In this document: positions 7,729 to 15,027 of the stretch, piece by piece | Layout of the letters: each line of letters begins with the position of its first letter | Numbering within the stretch: position 1 is the stretch's first letter | Origin: Reichenbachiella faecimaris | Lineage (GTDB): Bacteria; Bacteroidota; Bacteroidia; Cytophagales; Cyclobacteriaceae | Direction of reading: 5' to 3' | Length of the DNA: 64,000 nt | Assembly: GCF_900176375.1 (NCBI RefSeq) | Contig: NZ_FWYF01000002.1 | Location: 842,161 to 906,160 of the forward strand | Notes under the pieces: generated by a model | Databases searched by the model: none | What the model was told of the DNA's origin: nothing | Seen by the model: only the letters and a program-made list of their open reading frames with translations | Made by a program: the position numbers and the translations under genes

Positions 7729-8217
7729 TTAGTCAGTTGAGTGATAGACTGAACCAAGAATGTTTTTGTACTGGGTCAGTCTCCTTGTCAATGTTTCTTC
7801 GTTTTTATCTGTGTCTAGGTGAAGTTTTTCTCCATTGTCTAGTCTAATATAAGCTTTGAAAATTCTATTTTTAATATCAAACTTGGCACCTGTTCTAGTG
7901 GTTGCCAATGCTTGTTCAGTCACTTGGTTGATATAAAACTTGTCAATAAAATGGAAGGACTCAGGTTGCCCTAATTTCAAGCCTAACAACCAAGTATATT
8001 CTGTATAAGTTTTTGTACCTGGGTCAATTCTCAAACCATATCTTACGAAAATCATCAATACTCCGAGAAGGACTAATAGTAATGACACAAGTACGCTTAC
8101 TAAGGATATATCTGTACTGATGAGAAGAGAAGCCAAAGCGCCAAAAATTAAGACTCCTCCAAAAATTTTGAAATTATGCGGAAAGTAAGATTCTTGTTTG
8201 ATGTCGACAGTTTGCAT
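7729..8217 (-). CDS. Two-helix membrane protein, unknown function
   Basis: The 162 residues include two adjacent membrane helices (about 17-36 and 38-58) near the N-terminus. They are followed by a soluble domain of about 100 residues (YGLRIDPGTKTYTEYTWLLG..., ending SVYHSTD). The layout resembles small PH-like membrane proteins, with a beta-rich domain after a two-helix hairpin, but no family motif is clear. It is convergent with the lipoprotein gene and lies directly downstream of tRNA-Asn, separated by that tRNA's terminator. ATG start at 8217. Confidence 0.7.
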   Translation of the reverse strand: MQTVDIKQESYFPHNFKIFGGVLIFGALASLLISTDISLVSVLVSLLLVLLGVLMIFVRYGLRIDPGTKTYTEYTWLLGLKLGQPESFHFIDKFYINQVTEQALATTRTGAKFDIKNRIFKAYIRLDNGEKLHLDTDKNEETLTRRLTQYKNILGSVYHSTD

Positions 8218-8232
8218 AGATAAATCTAAAAC

Positions 8233-8265
8233 AAAAAAGGCAACTTCCTTTCGAAAATTGCCTTT
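8233..8265 (-). terminator. Intrinsic terminator of tRNA-Asn
   Basis: On the minus strand, AAAGGCAA and TTGCCTTT form an 8-bp stem with a 14-base loop, followed by a short T-rich tail. It begins 6 bases past the tRNA 3' end. Confidence 0.8.
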
Positions 8266-8270
8266 GCTTG

Positions 8271-8344
8271 CTCCTCTTGTTGGACTCGAACCAACGACCC
8301 TCTGATTAACAGTCAGATGCTCTAACCAGCTGAGCTAAAGAGGA
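8271..8344 (-). tRNA. tRNA-Asn (anticodon GUU)
   Basis: Complete cloverleaf on the minus strand. The acceptor TCCTCTT pairs with AAGAGGA. The D arm is GCTC..GAGC. The anticodon stem CTGA/TCAG-type carries loop CTGTTAA, so the anticodon is GTT. The T loop is TTCGAGT and the discriminator is G at 8271. CCA is not encoded (CAA follows), unlike the tRNA-Val in this window. Confidence 0.96.
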
Positions 8345-8654
8345 ATTTTATGTATTAGATATTCGCTTTTGAATAACTCCCTGATTTTGGGACTGCAATA
8401 TTAGCGGCTTCTTTTTAATTCTACAATACATGTCTTCAAAAAAATTTCAAGATTATTTCTGATTCAAATGAATCCCTGATCAATCCGACAAAAAGCGGAA
8501 GTGCTTTTGATATAATCAGACAAAATGGCGCAATAAAATCTATTTTCCACTTGAATACAGCCATAATGGCACTAAAGTAATCAAATTTTCCAGCTGGCAT
8601 ATAATTCGCAATAGGGCTTCATGAATTTATTGTTCAACAAAAAACTAAAATAAA
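8345..8654. other. Gene-free stretch between tRNA-Asn and hsp20
   Basis: This divergent intergenic region has no convincing reading frame. It holds short palindromes: GATTCA-AA-TGAATC at 8461-8474 and GCCATAATGGC near 8562-8572. An imperfect hairpin (AAAAGC/GCTTTT) lies near 8493-8508. These could be regulator sites for the heat-shock gene, but no CIRCE-type element is seen and none is assigned. Confidence 0.5.
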
Positions 8655-9092
8655 ATGTCATTGATTAAGTATAACCCAAGAACCCTAAGAACATTCACTA
8701 CAAACAATCTGTTTGATGACTTGTTCAATGATCGTTTTTTCAATAACGATGTGACTGTTGGAAAATCATTTACCCCACAGGTAGATATTTCTGAAACAGA
8801 TAAGGCATTCGAATTGAGTTTTGCCGTACCAGGCATCAAGAAGGATGAAATCAAGATTGACTTAAATGAAGGTCAATTGATCGTAAGTGGAGAAAGAAAA
8901 TTTGAAGAAAAGAAAGAGGAGAAAAATTTCCATTCTGTTGAAACCAGATATGGCTCTTTCAGCAGGTCTTTTCACTTGCCAGACAACATAGATGCGGATA
9001 AGGTAGAAGCAAAATATGAGGATGGCCTTCTGAACATCACCATCCCTAAGGATGAGAAGAAGATTCAGAAGAAGACCATTGCTATCAAATAA
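8655..9092 (+). CDS. Small heat-shock protein, Hsp20/alpha-crystallin family
   Basis: ATP-independent cytoplasmic holdase. The 145 residues contain a short N-terminal arm (RTFTTNNLFDDLFNDRFF) and an alpha-crystallin domain from about 44 to 135. Its motifs are FELSFAVPGIKKDEIKIDL, GQLIVSGERKFEE, YGSFSRSFHLPDNID and the closing EDGLLNITIPK. The tail IQKKTIAIK ends in the I-x-I motif used for oligomer assembly. Monocistronic, with a strong terminator 25 bases downstream. It lies next to a HtrA protease gene on the same strand, a plausible protein-quality pair though separately terminated. Confidence 0.95.
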   Translation: MSLIKYNPRTLRTFTTNNLFDDLFNDRFFNNDVTVGKSFTPQVDISETDKAFELSFAVPGIKKDEIKIDLNEGQLIVSGERKFEEKKEEKNFHSVETRYGSFSRSFHLPDNIDADKVEAKYEDGLLNITIPKDEKKIQKKTIAIK

Positions 9093-9117
9093 TAGTTAGT
9101 AAGTTGAGGTTGGTTTT

Positions 9118-9159
9118 AACCCCGGCAACTGGCCTCTAGCCTGCTTGTCGGGGTTTTTT
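9118..9159 (+). terminator. Intrinsic terminator of hsp20
   Basis: AACCCCGGCAA pairs with TTGTCGGGGTT (11 bp with one mismatch) and is followed by a run of T residues. Confidence 0.9.
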
Positions 9160-9236
9160 GTTAAATGTTGTTAACATTATTATCCATTAAATTTATATGA
9201 CGTTAATTGGTCGGAACAATGTAAAAACTAAGAGAA

Positions 9237-10724
9237 ATGAATAATAGACAGTTTTTTATTAGAATGGTATTTGCCTCCATGTTGGGTGGAATAGTAGCAC
9301 TAGGTGGATATCAGCTGGTCAAAGAGGATCAGGTTCGTGTGATTCAGGCAGAAAGTCAGCCAGTCAGATTTTCAAATTATGAGCTGGACTCATCTGCAAT
9401 GATAGTTCCAGAAGGGCTCAATTTTGTATATGCTGCTAAAGCAGTAACTCCAGGTGTGGTGCATATTAGAAGTACATTTGAAGGCACATCACGAATGGGG
9501 CAAGGAACCAATCAATTTGATGAATATTTCAGGCAGTTTTTTGGTGACCCACAAGGAGGCAGCCAGCCACAACAGCGCCAATCTATGGGGTCTGGTAGTG
9601 GTGTCATTATTGGTCAAGATGGCTATATAGCCACTAATAATCATGTGATTGAAAATGCCACTGAAATTGAAGTTCTGCTGAATGACAACAGAACTTATAA
9701 AGCAGAAATTGTGGGGACAGACCCTACCACTGATTTGGCTTTGTTGAAAATAGAAGCCTCAGGTCTGCCATTTGTGAAGGTGGGAAATTCTGATCAGGTC
9801 CAAATTGGAGAATGGGTATTGGCAGTTGGGAATCCGTTTGAGTTTAGGTCTACAGTAACTGCAGGCATCATAAGTGCCAAAGGAAGAAACATTAATATAT
9901 TAAGAAATAGGAATAACCTTCAAATAGAATCTTTTCTGCAGACAGATGCGGCAGTCAATCCAGGAAATTCAGGAGGCGCCTTGGTGAACCTAAGAGGAGA
10001 ATTGGTAGGGATAAATACTGCGATTGCCACCCCTACAGGGACTTATGCTGGTTATTCTTTTGCCGTACCATCTAACTTGGTAGACAAAGTATTAGCAGAT
10101 CTAAAAGAGTTTGGTGTGGTACAAAGAGCACTACTTGGAATTAACATAAGGGACGTGAACGCTCAGTTGGCCGAAGATGAAGATTTGAATGTGCTAGAGG
10201 GGGTTTATGTCATCAACGTAAATCCGAACAGTGGAGCAGATGATGCAGGCATTGAAAATGGAGACGTCATCATAGCAGTACAAGGAGAAAAAGTGACCAA
10301 AACCTCTGAGTTGCAAGAGAAAGTAGCTTTGAACAGACCTGGGGACAAAGTAAAAGTAACACTCATCAGAAATGGAAAGGAGAAAACAGTAACTGCTACT
10401 TTGAAAAATACTTTGGGCACCACTACCACAATTGCTTCATCCAACAACATGACGATTCAAGGAGGCACTTTCGCAGACTTGTCTAAAGATGAAAAGGAAA
10501 CATTGAAAATAGAAGGGGGTGCCAAGCTGTTGAACGTAGAAGCGGGCAAGTGGAGAGAAGCTGGCATCAAGGCTGGATTTATAGTCACGGCAGTAGATAA
10601 GCGACCCATTCTTTCCGTAGAAGATTTGTCCAGAGCATTAACAAGAACCAATGACGGATCAGGTTTGTTAATTGAAGGAATGTATGAGGGCGGAGAGAAA
10701 GCCTATTATGGCATTGGCTGGTAA
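9237..10724 (+). CDS. HtrA/Deg-family serine endoprotease
   Basis: Envelope protease that degrades or refolds misfolded exported proteins. The 495 residues start with an N-terminal membrane anchor or signal (about 8-27). The trypsin-like domain follows, with His136 (ATNNHVIEN), Asp166 (TTDLALLKIE) and Ser245 (NPGNSGGALV), so the triad is intact. Two PDZ domains follow, roughly 285-385 (ALLGINIRDVNAQ, GDVIIAVQG) and 400-490 (second, shorter, ending EGGEKAYYGIGW). A Gln/Gly-rich loop (about 105-120) is the usual LA loop. Own terminator downstream. It is of DegP/DegQ type; which one cannot be separated by eye. Confidence 0.95.
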   Translation: MNNRQFFIRMVFASMLGGIVALGGYQLVKEDQVRVIQAESQPVRFSNYELDSSAMIVPEGLNFVYAAKAVTPGVVHIRSTFEGTSRMGQGTNQFDEYFRQFFGDPQGGSQPQQRQSMGSGSGVIIGQDGYIATNNHVIENATEIEVLLNDNRTYKAEIVGTDPTTDLALLKIEASGLPFVKVGNSDQVQIGEWVLAVGNPFEFRSTVTAGIISAKGRNINILRNRNNLQIESFLQTDAAVNPGNSGGALVNLRGELVGINTAIATPTGTYAGYSFAVPSNLVDKVLADLKEFGVVQRALLGINIRDVNAQLAEDEDLNVLEGVYVINVNPNSGADDAGIENGDVIIAVQGEKVTKTSELQEKVALNRPGDKVKVTLIRNGKEKTVTATLKNTLGTTTTIASSNNMTIQGGTFADLSKDEKETLKIEGGAKLLNVEAGKWREAGIKAGFIVTAVDKRPILSVEDLSRALTRTNDGSGLLIEGMYEGGEKAYYGIGW

Positions 10725-10754
10725 AAACCTTTCTTTCTGATACGATTTTAACAT

Positions 10755-10780
10755 AATCCCCGCTCGTTCGGGGATTTTTT
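10755..10780 (+). terminator. Intrinsic terminator of htrA
   Basis: The AATCCCCG/CGGGGATT stem (8 bp, 6-base loop) is followed by T residues. Confidence 0.9.
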
Positions 10781-10788
10781 ATGTATCA

Positions 10789-10820
10789 ATCCTATTAATC
10801 AATAGGATCATCTATTTTTG
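10789..10820 (+). promoter_or_regulatory. Inverted repeat next to a -7 element upstream of the aldehyde dehydrogenase
   Basis: A perfect 8-bp inverted repeat, ATCCTATT-AATC-AATAGGAT (10789-10808), ends 4 bases before TATTTTTG (10813-10820), which matches the TAnnTTTG -7 consensus. The repeat thus occupies the spacer region of the presumed promoter and could be a repressor site. No clear TTTG -33 is visible. Confidence 0.5.
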
Positions 10821-10843
10821 CGGCAACTCTAATTAACACAGAA

Positions 10844-12388
10844 ATGGCAGACAAATTCGGCATAGCGCAAGCACTCAAAAACCTCGGCATTGAGGAACTA
10901 AACATGGGATCAAGCACTGGTTCTAATTGGATCAAATCCAATGGTGCAGTCATAGAATCCTATTCTCCAGCAGATGGAAAATTGATCGGAAAAGTGACTT
11001 CTGGCTCAGAAGAAACTTATGAAGAAATTATTAAAACAGCTTCTGAAGCATTCAAATCTTGGCGACTGGTTCCAGGACCAAAAAGAGGTGAAATTGTTCG
11101 TCAGGTAGGCGAAGCCTTAAGAGAGCACAAAGAAGATTTGGGTAAATTGGTTTCTTACGAAATGGGTAAGTCATACCAAGAAGGATTGGGCGAAGTGCAA
11201 GAGATGATCGACATCTGTGATTTCGCTGTAGGGCTGTCTCGTCAGATGTATGGTTTGACTATGCATTCTGAAAGACCTAGCCATAGAATGTATGAGCAGT
11301 ATCATCCATTAGGTATTGTGGGCATCATTTCAGCCTTCAACTTCCCAGTGGCAGTTTGGGCATGGAACAGTGCTTTGGCCTGGGTTTGTGGAGATGTTTG
11401 TCTTTGGAAACCAAGTGAAAAAACACCAATCACCGCGATTGCCTGTCAGCACATTACAGACAAAGTATTCAGAGCGAATGGTGTTGCTGAGGGTGTAAAT
11501 AATCTGATCATTGGGGATGCAAAAATTGGACAATTGATGTCTAATGATAAGCGAGTGCCTTTGGTCTCTGCCACTGGTTCTACTCGCATGGGTAAGGCTG
11601 TTGGTGAAGCAGTAGGCGCGAGATTAGGAAGAGCATTATTAGAATTAGGTGGAAACAATGCCATCATTATTTCTAAGCATGCCGATTTGGATATGTCTTT
11701 GATTGGTGCTGTTTTTGGTGCCGTAGGGACGGCTGGACAGCGATGTACTTCTACTAGAAGACTCATCATTCACGAAGACATTTATGAGGATGTGAAAAGC
11801 AAATTGAAAAGCGCTTACGAGCAATTGAAAATTGGTAATCCTCTGGATGAGTCCAATCACGTAGGGCCATTAATTGACACACTTGCCGTAGATATGTATA
11901 GTGAGGCGATCAAAAAAGGCAAAGCCGAGGGCTCAAAAGTAGTGGTAGATGGTGAAGTCCTTTCTGGTGAAGGATACGAATCTGGATGCTATGTGAAGCC
12001 AGCCATATATGAGGTAGAAAATCATTTTGAAATTGTACAGCATGAGACTTTTGCTCCTATCCTGTATTTGATCAAATACAAAAATATTGAAGACGCTATT
12101 GCGATTCAGAATGATGTGCCACAAGGATTGTCTTCTGCAATTATGACGCAGAATATGAGAGAGTCAGAAATGTTCTTATCTCATGGTGGTTCCGATTGTG
12201 GAATTGCTAATGTAAACATTGGTACTTCTGGTGCTGAGATTGGTGGTGCATTTGGTGGAGAGAAAGAAACTGGTGGAGGACGTGAGTCTGGATCTGATGC
12301 TTGGAAAGTTTACATGAGACGCCAAACGAACACGATCAACTTTGGTACAGACTTGCCTTTGGCTCAGGGTATCAAGTTTGAGTTTTAA
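10844..12388 (+). CDS. ALDH7-type aldehyde dehydrogenase (aminoadipate-semialdehyde dehydrogenase-like)
   Basis: NAD(P)-dependent oxidation of an aldehyde to the acid. The sequence style (LKNLGIEELNMGSSTG at the start, then YEQYHPLGIVGIISAFNFPVAVWAWN) and the 514-residue length fit the ALDH7A1/antiquitin group, which acts on alpha-aminoadipic semialdehyde in lysine breakdown. The general base is Glu267 (LLELGGNNA) and the nucleophile is Cys301 (GTAGQRCTSTRR). The NAD-binding segment SATGSTRMGK is at 242-251. No other lysine-degradation gene is beside it, so the substrate is inferred. It is cytoplasmic and monocistronic, with an operator-like repeat upstream and a perfect-palindrome terminator downstream. 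Confidence 0.9.
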   Translation: MADKFGIAQALKNLGIEELNMGSSTGSNWIKSNGAVIESYSPADGKLIGKVTSGSEETYEEIIKTASEAFKSWRLVPGPKRGEIVRQVGEALREHKEDLGKLVSYEMGKSYQEGLGEVQEMIDICDFAVGLSRQMYGLTMHSERPSHRMYEQYHPLGIVGIISAFNFPVAVWAWNSALAWVCGDVCLWKPSEKTPITAIACQHITDKVFRANGVAEGVNNLIIGDAKIGQLMSNDKRVPLVSATGSTRMGKAVGEAVGARLGRALLELGGNNAIIISKHADLDMSLIGAVFGAVGTAGQRCTSTRRLIIHEDIYEDVKSKLKSAYEQLKIGNPLDESNHVGPLIDTLAVDMYSEAIKKGKAEGSKVVVDGEVLSGEGYESGCYVKPAIYEVENHFEIVQHETFAPILYLIKYKNIEDAIAIQNDVPQGLSSAIMTQNMRESEMFLSHGGSDCGIANVNIGTSGAEIGGAFGGEKETGGGRESGSDAWKVYMRRQTNTINFGTDLPLAQGIKFEF

Positions 12389-12410
12389 ATATAAAAATTT
12401 CATAACGATG

Positions 12411-12443
12411 AACAGCTCAGGGTTTAAACCCTGAGCTGTTTTT
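12411..12443 (+). terminator. Intrinsic terminator of the aldehyde dehydrogenase gene
   Basis: A perfect 30-base palindrome (AACAGCTCAGGG...CCCTGAGCTGTT) is followed by further T residues. It can form up to a 13-bp stem. Confidence 0.9.
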
Positions 12444-12484
12444 GTTTTGACACTGTGATTTTCAATTTTGATTATATTTAAAAT

Positions 12485-13480
12485 ATGAAAGCATTAACCA
12501 CAGTCTTATCTCTATCCATTCTCTTTTCATGTCAGCCCATGTCTGAAAAGGGAAAACCAGAAGTTGTTCCAGAGTACACGTTACCTGCGACACATAAGCA
12601 CAACAAATGGAGTAGAACCATTGCTCCTGTCCTGTCTGTACCCAGTGGTGCTATAGTGGAAGCCTTTACTGAAGAGGCTACAGATGCACAGTTAAATGTT
12701 AATTCTACTGTGAATGATATGGCGAATGTTTCATTCGACCCGATTCACCCCCTCACAGGCCCCATCTATGTAGAAGAAGCGCAGCCTGGTGATGTCCTCG
12801 CTGTGACCATGCACAAGATAGATGTAGGTGACTGGGGGTGGTCTGCCATTTTTCCGGGGTTTGGTTTTCTGGCGGATACTTATATGGAACCTTATCTTAA
12901 GACGTTCAAGATTGACAGTACAGAAAAAGTGATTCATTTCTCTGATAAGATTAAAATACCGACACGTCCATTTGCTGGTGTGATGGGGGTGGCACCAGAT
13001 ACTGATTCGTTGCTTTCGACTATTCCTCCGAGGGCAAATGGAGGCAATATGGATGACCCAAATATCGTCGAGGGTACCACTGTTTATTTCCCTGTCTTTG
13101 TTGAGGGTGCTTTATTTTCAATCGGTGATGCGCATGCGGTACAAGGGCTGGGTGAAGTGTCCGGTACGGCTGTAGAATCTCCCATGCGATTTGTGTTTGA
13201 GTTGAAGTTGCTGAAAGGGCAAAAACCTTATCTCAATGAACCCCAGTACGAAACGGACGACTATTATGCCGTAACTGCCTTTGGCCCGTCCATTGATATT
13301 GCCACTAAGAAAGCAGTCCAATACATGATTGAGTATTTGGTCAGTGAACATGATTTGAGTAAGGAGGACGCTTACATCCTATGCTCTTTGGCAGGAGATC
13401 TTAAAATCGCTGAGGTAGTTGATGCCCCGAATATGCTCGTGACTATGCATATCTCGAAGGAGGTTTTGGGGGTGAAATGA
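12485..13480 (+). CDS. Acetamidase/formamidase-family lipoprotein
   Basis: This 331-residue protein has a lipoprotein signal (MKALTTVLSLSILFSCQPMS, lipobox FSC). The body matches the acetamidase/formamidase family (FmdA/AmdA): EEAQPGDVLAVTMHKI, DWGWSAIFPGFG, RPFAGVMGVAPD around 163-175, and the metal-site-like GDAHAVQGLGEVSGTAVE around 217-234. Family members hydrolyse short amides to ammonia and acid. Export to the envelope is unusual for the characterised cytoplasmic enzymes but common in Bacteroidota copies, as I recall. The natural substrate is unknown. It stands alone between the aldehyde dehydrogenase terminator and the GIY-YIG repeat locus. Confidence 0.87.
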   Translation: MKALTTVLSLSILFSCQPMSEKGKPEVVPEYTLPATHKHNKWSRTIAPVLSVPSGAIVEAFTEEATDAQLNVNSTVNDMANVSFDPIHPLTGPIYVEEAQPGDVLAVTMHKIDVGDWGWSAIFPGFGFLADTYMEPYLKTFKIDSTEKVIHFSDKIKIPTRPFAGVMGVAPDTDSLLSTIPPRANGGNMDDPNIVEGTTVYFPVFVEGALFSIGDAHAVQGLGEVSGTAVESPMRFVFELKLLKGQKPYLNEPQYETDDYYAVTAFGPSIDIATKKAVQYMIEYLVSEHDLSKEDAYILCSLAGDLKIAEVVDAPNMLVTMHISKEVLGVK

Positions 13481-13509
13481 TTTAATCCCCATCCTAGTTC
13501 GCAATCATT

Positions 13510-13643
13510 CGTCATCACCCGGTTTATCCGGGTGATCCCCTTCGGATTGCACAATGATTGAAAGGGTAGCTCCTACCATTTGCAGATTACCCATTACGGA
13601 TAGCTATCGGAAGTTCCTCCGTCAAACCCATCGGGTAATGACG
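13510..13643 (+). repeat. GIY-YIG-associated palindrome-ended repeat, copy 1
   Basis: 134 bases. The ends CGTCATCACCCG and CGGGTAATGACG are inverted repeats of each other (11 of 12 positions). The left end also forms its own hairpin CACCCGG-TTTAT-CCGGGTG. Internal motifs shared with the other copies are AATGATTGAAA, GATTACCC and CCGTCAAACCCATCGGGTAATGACG-like right ends. It lies 12 bases from the 3' end of the nuclease gene. Confidence 0.85.
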
Positions 13644-13655
13644 GTTAATATATTG

Positions 13656-13955
13656 TTACTTCATTTCACTAATCTCATCAAACAAATCTCTCATTTCAGG
13701 ATTCATTTCATGGATAAGGTTTTCCTTCCACTCTCTCTTATACTTTTTAATTCGCTTTTCTCTATGGATTGCAGACTCAATATCTGTAAAGAATTCATAG
13801 TACAACAAATCAGTACAATTATACTTTTTAGTGAACGAAGCACCGAGACCATTTTTGTGTTCGTAGATTCTATTGTGGAGATTGGAAGTTACACCTGTGT
13901 AAAGAACAGTTCTGTTTTTATTGGAAACGATGTAGATATATCCACCTTTGGCCAT
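13656..13955 (-). CDS. GIY-YIG single-domain endonuclease flanked by repeats
   Basis: I start at ATG 13955 (MAKGGYIYIV), giving 99 residues, the size of stand-alone UvrC-N-like GIY-YIG proteins. The motif appears as GYIYIV (5-10) and LYTGVT (18-23). The catalytic Arg29 is in NLHNRIYEHK and the metal-binding Glu66 is in HREKRIKKYKR. The end ENLIHEMNPEMRDLF matches the family's usual LI..NP close. The nuclease site looks intact. It is bracketed by copy 1 on its 3' side and copies 2 and 3 on its 5' side of a palindrome-ended repeat. I infer it may act on those repeats. No partner gene is in the unit. Confidence 0.9.
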   Translation of the reverse strand: MAKGGYIYIVSNKNRTVLYTGVTSNLHNRIYEHKNGLGASFTKKYNCTDLLYYEFFTDIESAIHREKRIKKYKREWKENLIHEMNPEMRDLFDEISEMK

Positions 13956-13977
13956 GAATAAAAGTAACAATAAACAA

Positions 13978-14090
13978 CGTCATATCCCGTGTTTATCCGG
14001 GCTATCTCAAGCACGGCAGAATGATCGAAAAGTGCAGCTGTCATCTTAACAGATCACCCGAATTCTCCTCTGTCGAAGCGGGTAATGACG
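13978..14090 (+). repeat. GIY-YIG-associated palindrome-ended repeat, copy 2
   Basis: 113 bases in the same orientation as copy 1. The ends are CGTCATATCCCG and CGGGTAATGACG (10 of 12 positions complementary). It shares GTTTATCCGGG, CAGAATGATCGAAAAG, AGATCACCCGAATTC and the right-end block with the other copies. It begins 22 bases upstream of the nuclease start codon, so it probably contains or adjoins its promoter. Confidence 0.85.
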
Positions 14091-14103
14091 TTTTTATTTG
14101 ATA

Positions 14104-14226
14104 GTCATAGCCCTTGTTTGTTGGGGCGATCTCCATTAGGCAGTAGAATGTTTGAAAAGGCAGGGCTCAACACTGACGGATTACCCGAATGTCTTTTCTC
14201 TTCGTCAAAGCCATCGGGTAATGACG
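14104..14226 (+). repeat. GIY-YIG-associated palindrome-ended repeat, copy 3
   Basis: 123 bases in the same orientation, 13 bases after copy 2. The ends are GTCATAGCCCT and CGGGTAATGAC (left end more decayed). It shares AGAATGTTTGAAAAGG, GGATTACCCGAATG and CGTCAAAGCCATCGGGTAATGACG-like blocks, the last nearly identical to copy 1. It ends 8 bases before the stop codon of the nfu gene. Confidence 0.8.
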
Positions 14227-14234
14227 TGCTTTGG

Positions 14235-14837
14235 TTAACCATTTATCGCCTCTACTTCCTGCACCTCAGGTACCATTCTTTTCAGAAGATTTTCGATGCC
14301 TGCTTTGAGTGTGAGGGTAGAGGAAGGACATCCACTACAAGCGCCTTGTAGTACCACTTTCACTTTTCCATCTTCAAAAGAATGGAAATCAATGGCGCCA
14401 CCATCTTGCTCTACTGCAGGGCGGATATATTCGTCCAAGATGCCTTTGATGTTTTCATCTAGATCAGAAACTGGTGCTTTCGGCGCAGCATTTTCTTGCT
14501 TAGGCTCTGCGTAAGGCTGAGAGAGATTCACGGCCAGTTTACCAGACTCCAAATAACCTTTGATGTGTTCTTTGATGCCGTCGCGTACTTCTTCCCATTC
14601 TGTAGCTTCATCTTTCGATACGGTGATGAAGTTGCTCATCACGAATACACCTTTCACAAATGGGAAAGTGAATAACTCTTGCGCCAACTCAGAATTGGTT
14701 GCTCGTTCTGGAGATGGATAATCGAAATTGGTGCCTTCAGGTACCAACATAAAGTTCGCTACAAACTTCAACGTGTTTGGATTCGGATTAGACTCGAAAT
14801 ATATATTTACTGGGGTGTTTGCTACTGCTTCAGACAT
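14235..14837 (-). CDS. Nfu-type Fe-S cluster scaffold/carrier (NifU C-terminal domain)
   Basis: 200 residues in two domains. An Nfu N-terminal domain spans about 10-95 (IYFESNPNPNTLKFVANFML, FPFVKGVFVMSNFITVSK). The NifU C-terminal domain spans about 126-196, with the cluster-binding CxxC at Cys167 and Cys170 (GACSGCPSS). It binds an Fe-S cluster and passes it to target enzymes. Candidate clients encoded nearby include glutamate synthase and L-serine dehydratase, and the cysteine desulfurase at 3490 could supply the sulfur. A Gln/Glu/Ala/Pro-rich linker (about 107-122) joins the domains. ATG start; monocistronic. Confidence 0.93.
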   Translation of the reverse strand: MSEAVANTPVNIYFESNPNPNTLKFVANFMLVPEGTNFDYPSPERATNSELAQELFTFPFVKGVFVMSNFITVSKDEATEWEEVRDGIKEHIKGYLESGKLAVNLSQPYAEPKQENAAPKAPVSDLDENIKGILDEYIRPAVEQDGGAIDFHSFEDGKVKVVLQGACSGCPSSTLTLKAGIENLLKRMVPEVQEVEAING

Positions 14838-14937
14838 CTTCTTTTCTTTTTACTAGAGATTACAAAGATACGAAACACTTAGGTTCTTTGTTTGGTTCAG
14901 TTGAGACTCTTTTGATTTTGAATGGAATAAGCTTGAG

Positions 14938-14983
14938 CGCATCTGTGATGCGTTATTAATCTACCAAGGGCATTTGAAATGCC
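14938..14983. repeat. REP-like pair of 15-base palindromic hairpins
   Basis: CGCATCTGTGATGCG (14938-14952) and GGCATTTGAAATGCC (14969-14983) are both perfect palindromes around a short loop. They share the skeleton NGCATYTGNRATGCN and are 16 bases apart in the nfu upstream region. Two related hairpins at fixed spacing resemble the paired REP elements mobilised by RAYT transposases, but no such transposase is in the window. Confidence 0.6.
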
Positions 14984-15027
14984 AAGGAAATCCAGTTGTA
15001 AGGTAATTGCGACCGAGAAGGGTGAAA

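Noticed and set aside
13554-13961. 135-codon plus-strand frame overlapping the GIY-YIG gene
   Set aside because: It is antisense to an intact nuclease gene and gives no recognisable protein; it begins inside repeat copy 1.
13510-14226. CRISPR array reading of the three repeats
   Set aside because: The units are 113-134 bases, only three in number, with a gene between them and no uniform short repeat-spacer layout or cas genes.
14085-14351. 88-codon plus-strand frame through repeat copies 2 and 3 into nfu
   Set aside because: It is composed of repeat sequence and the antisense of nfu.
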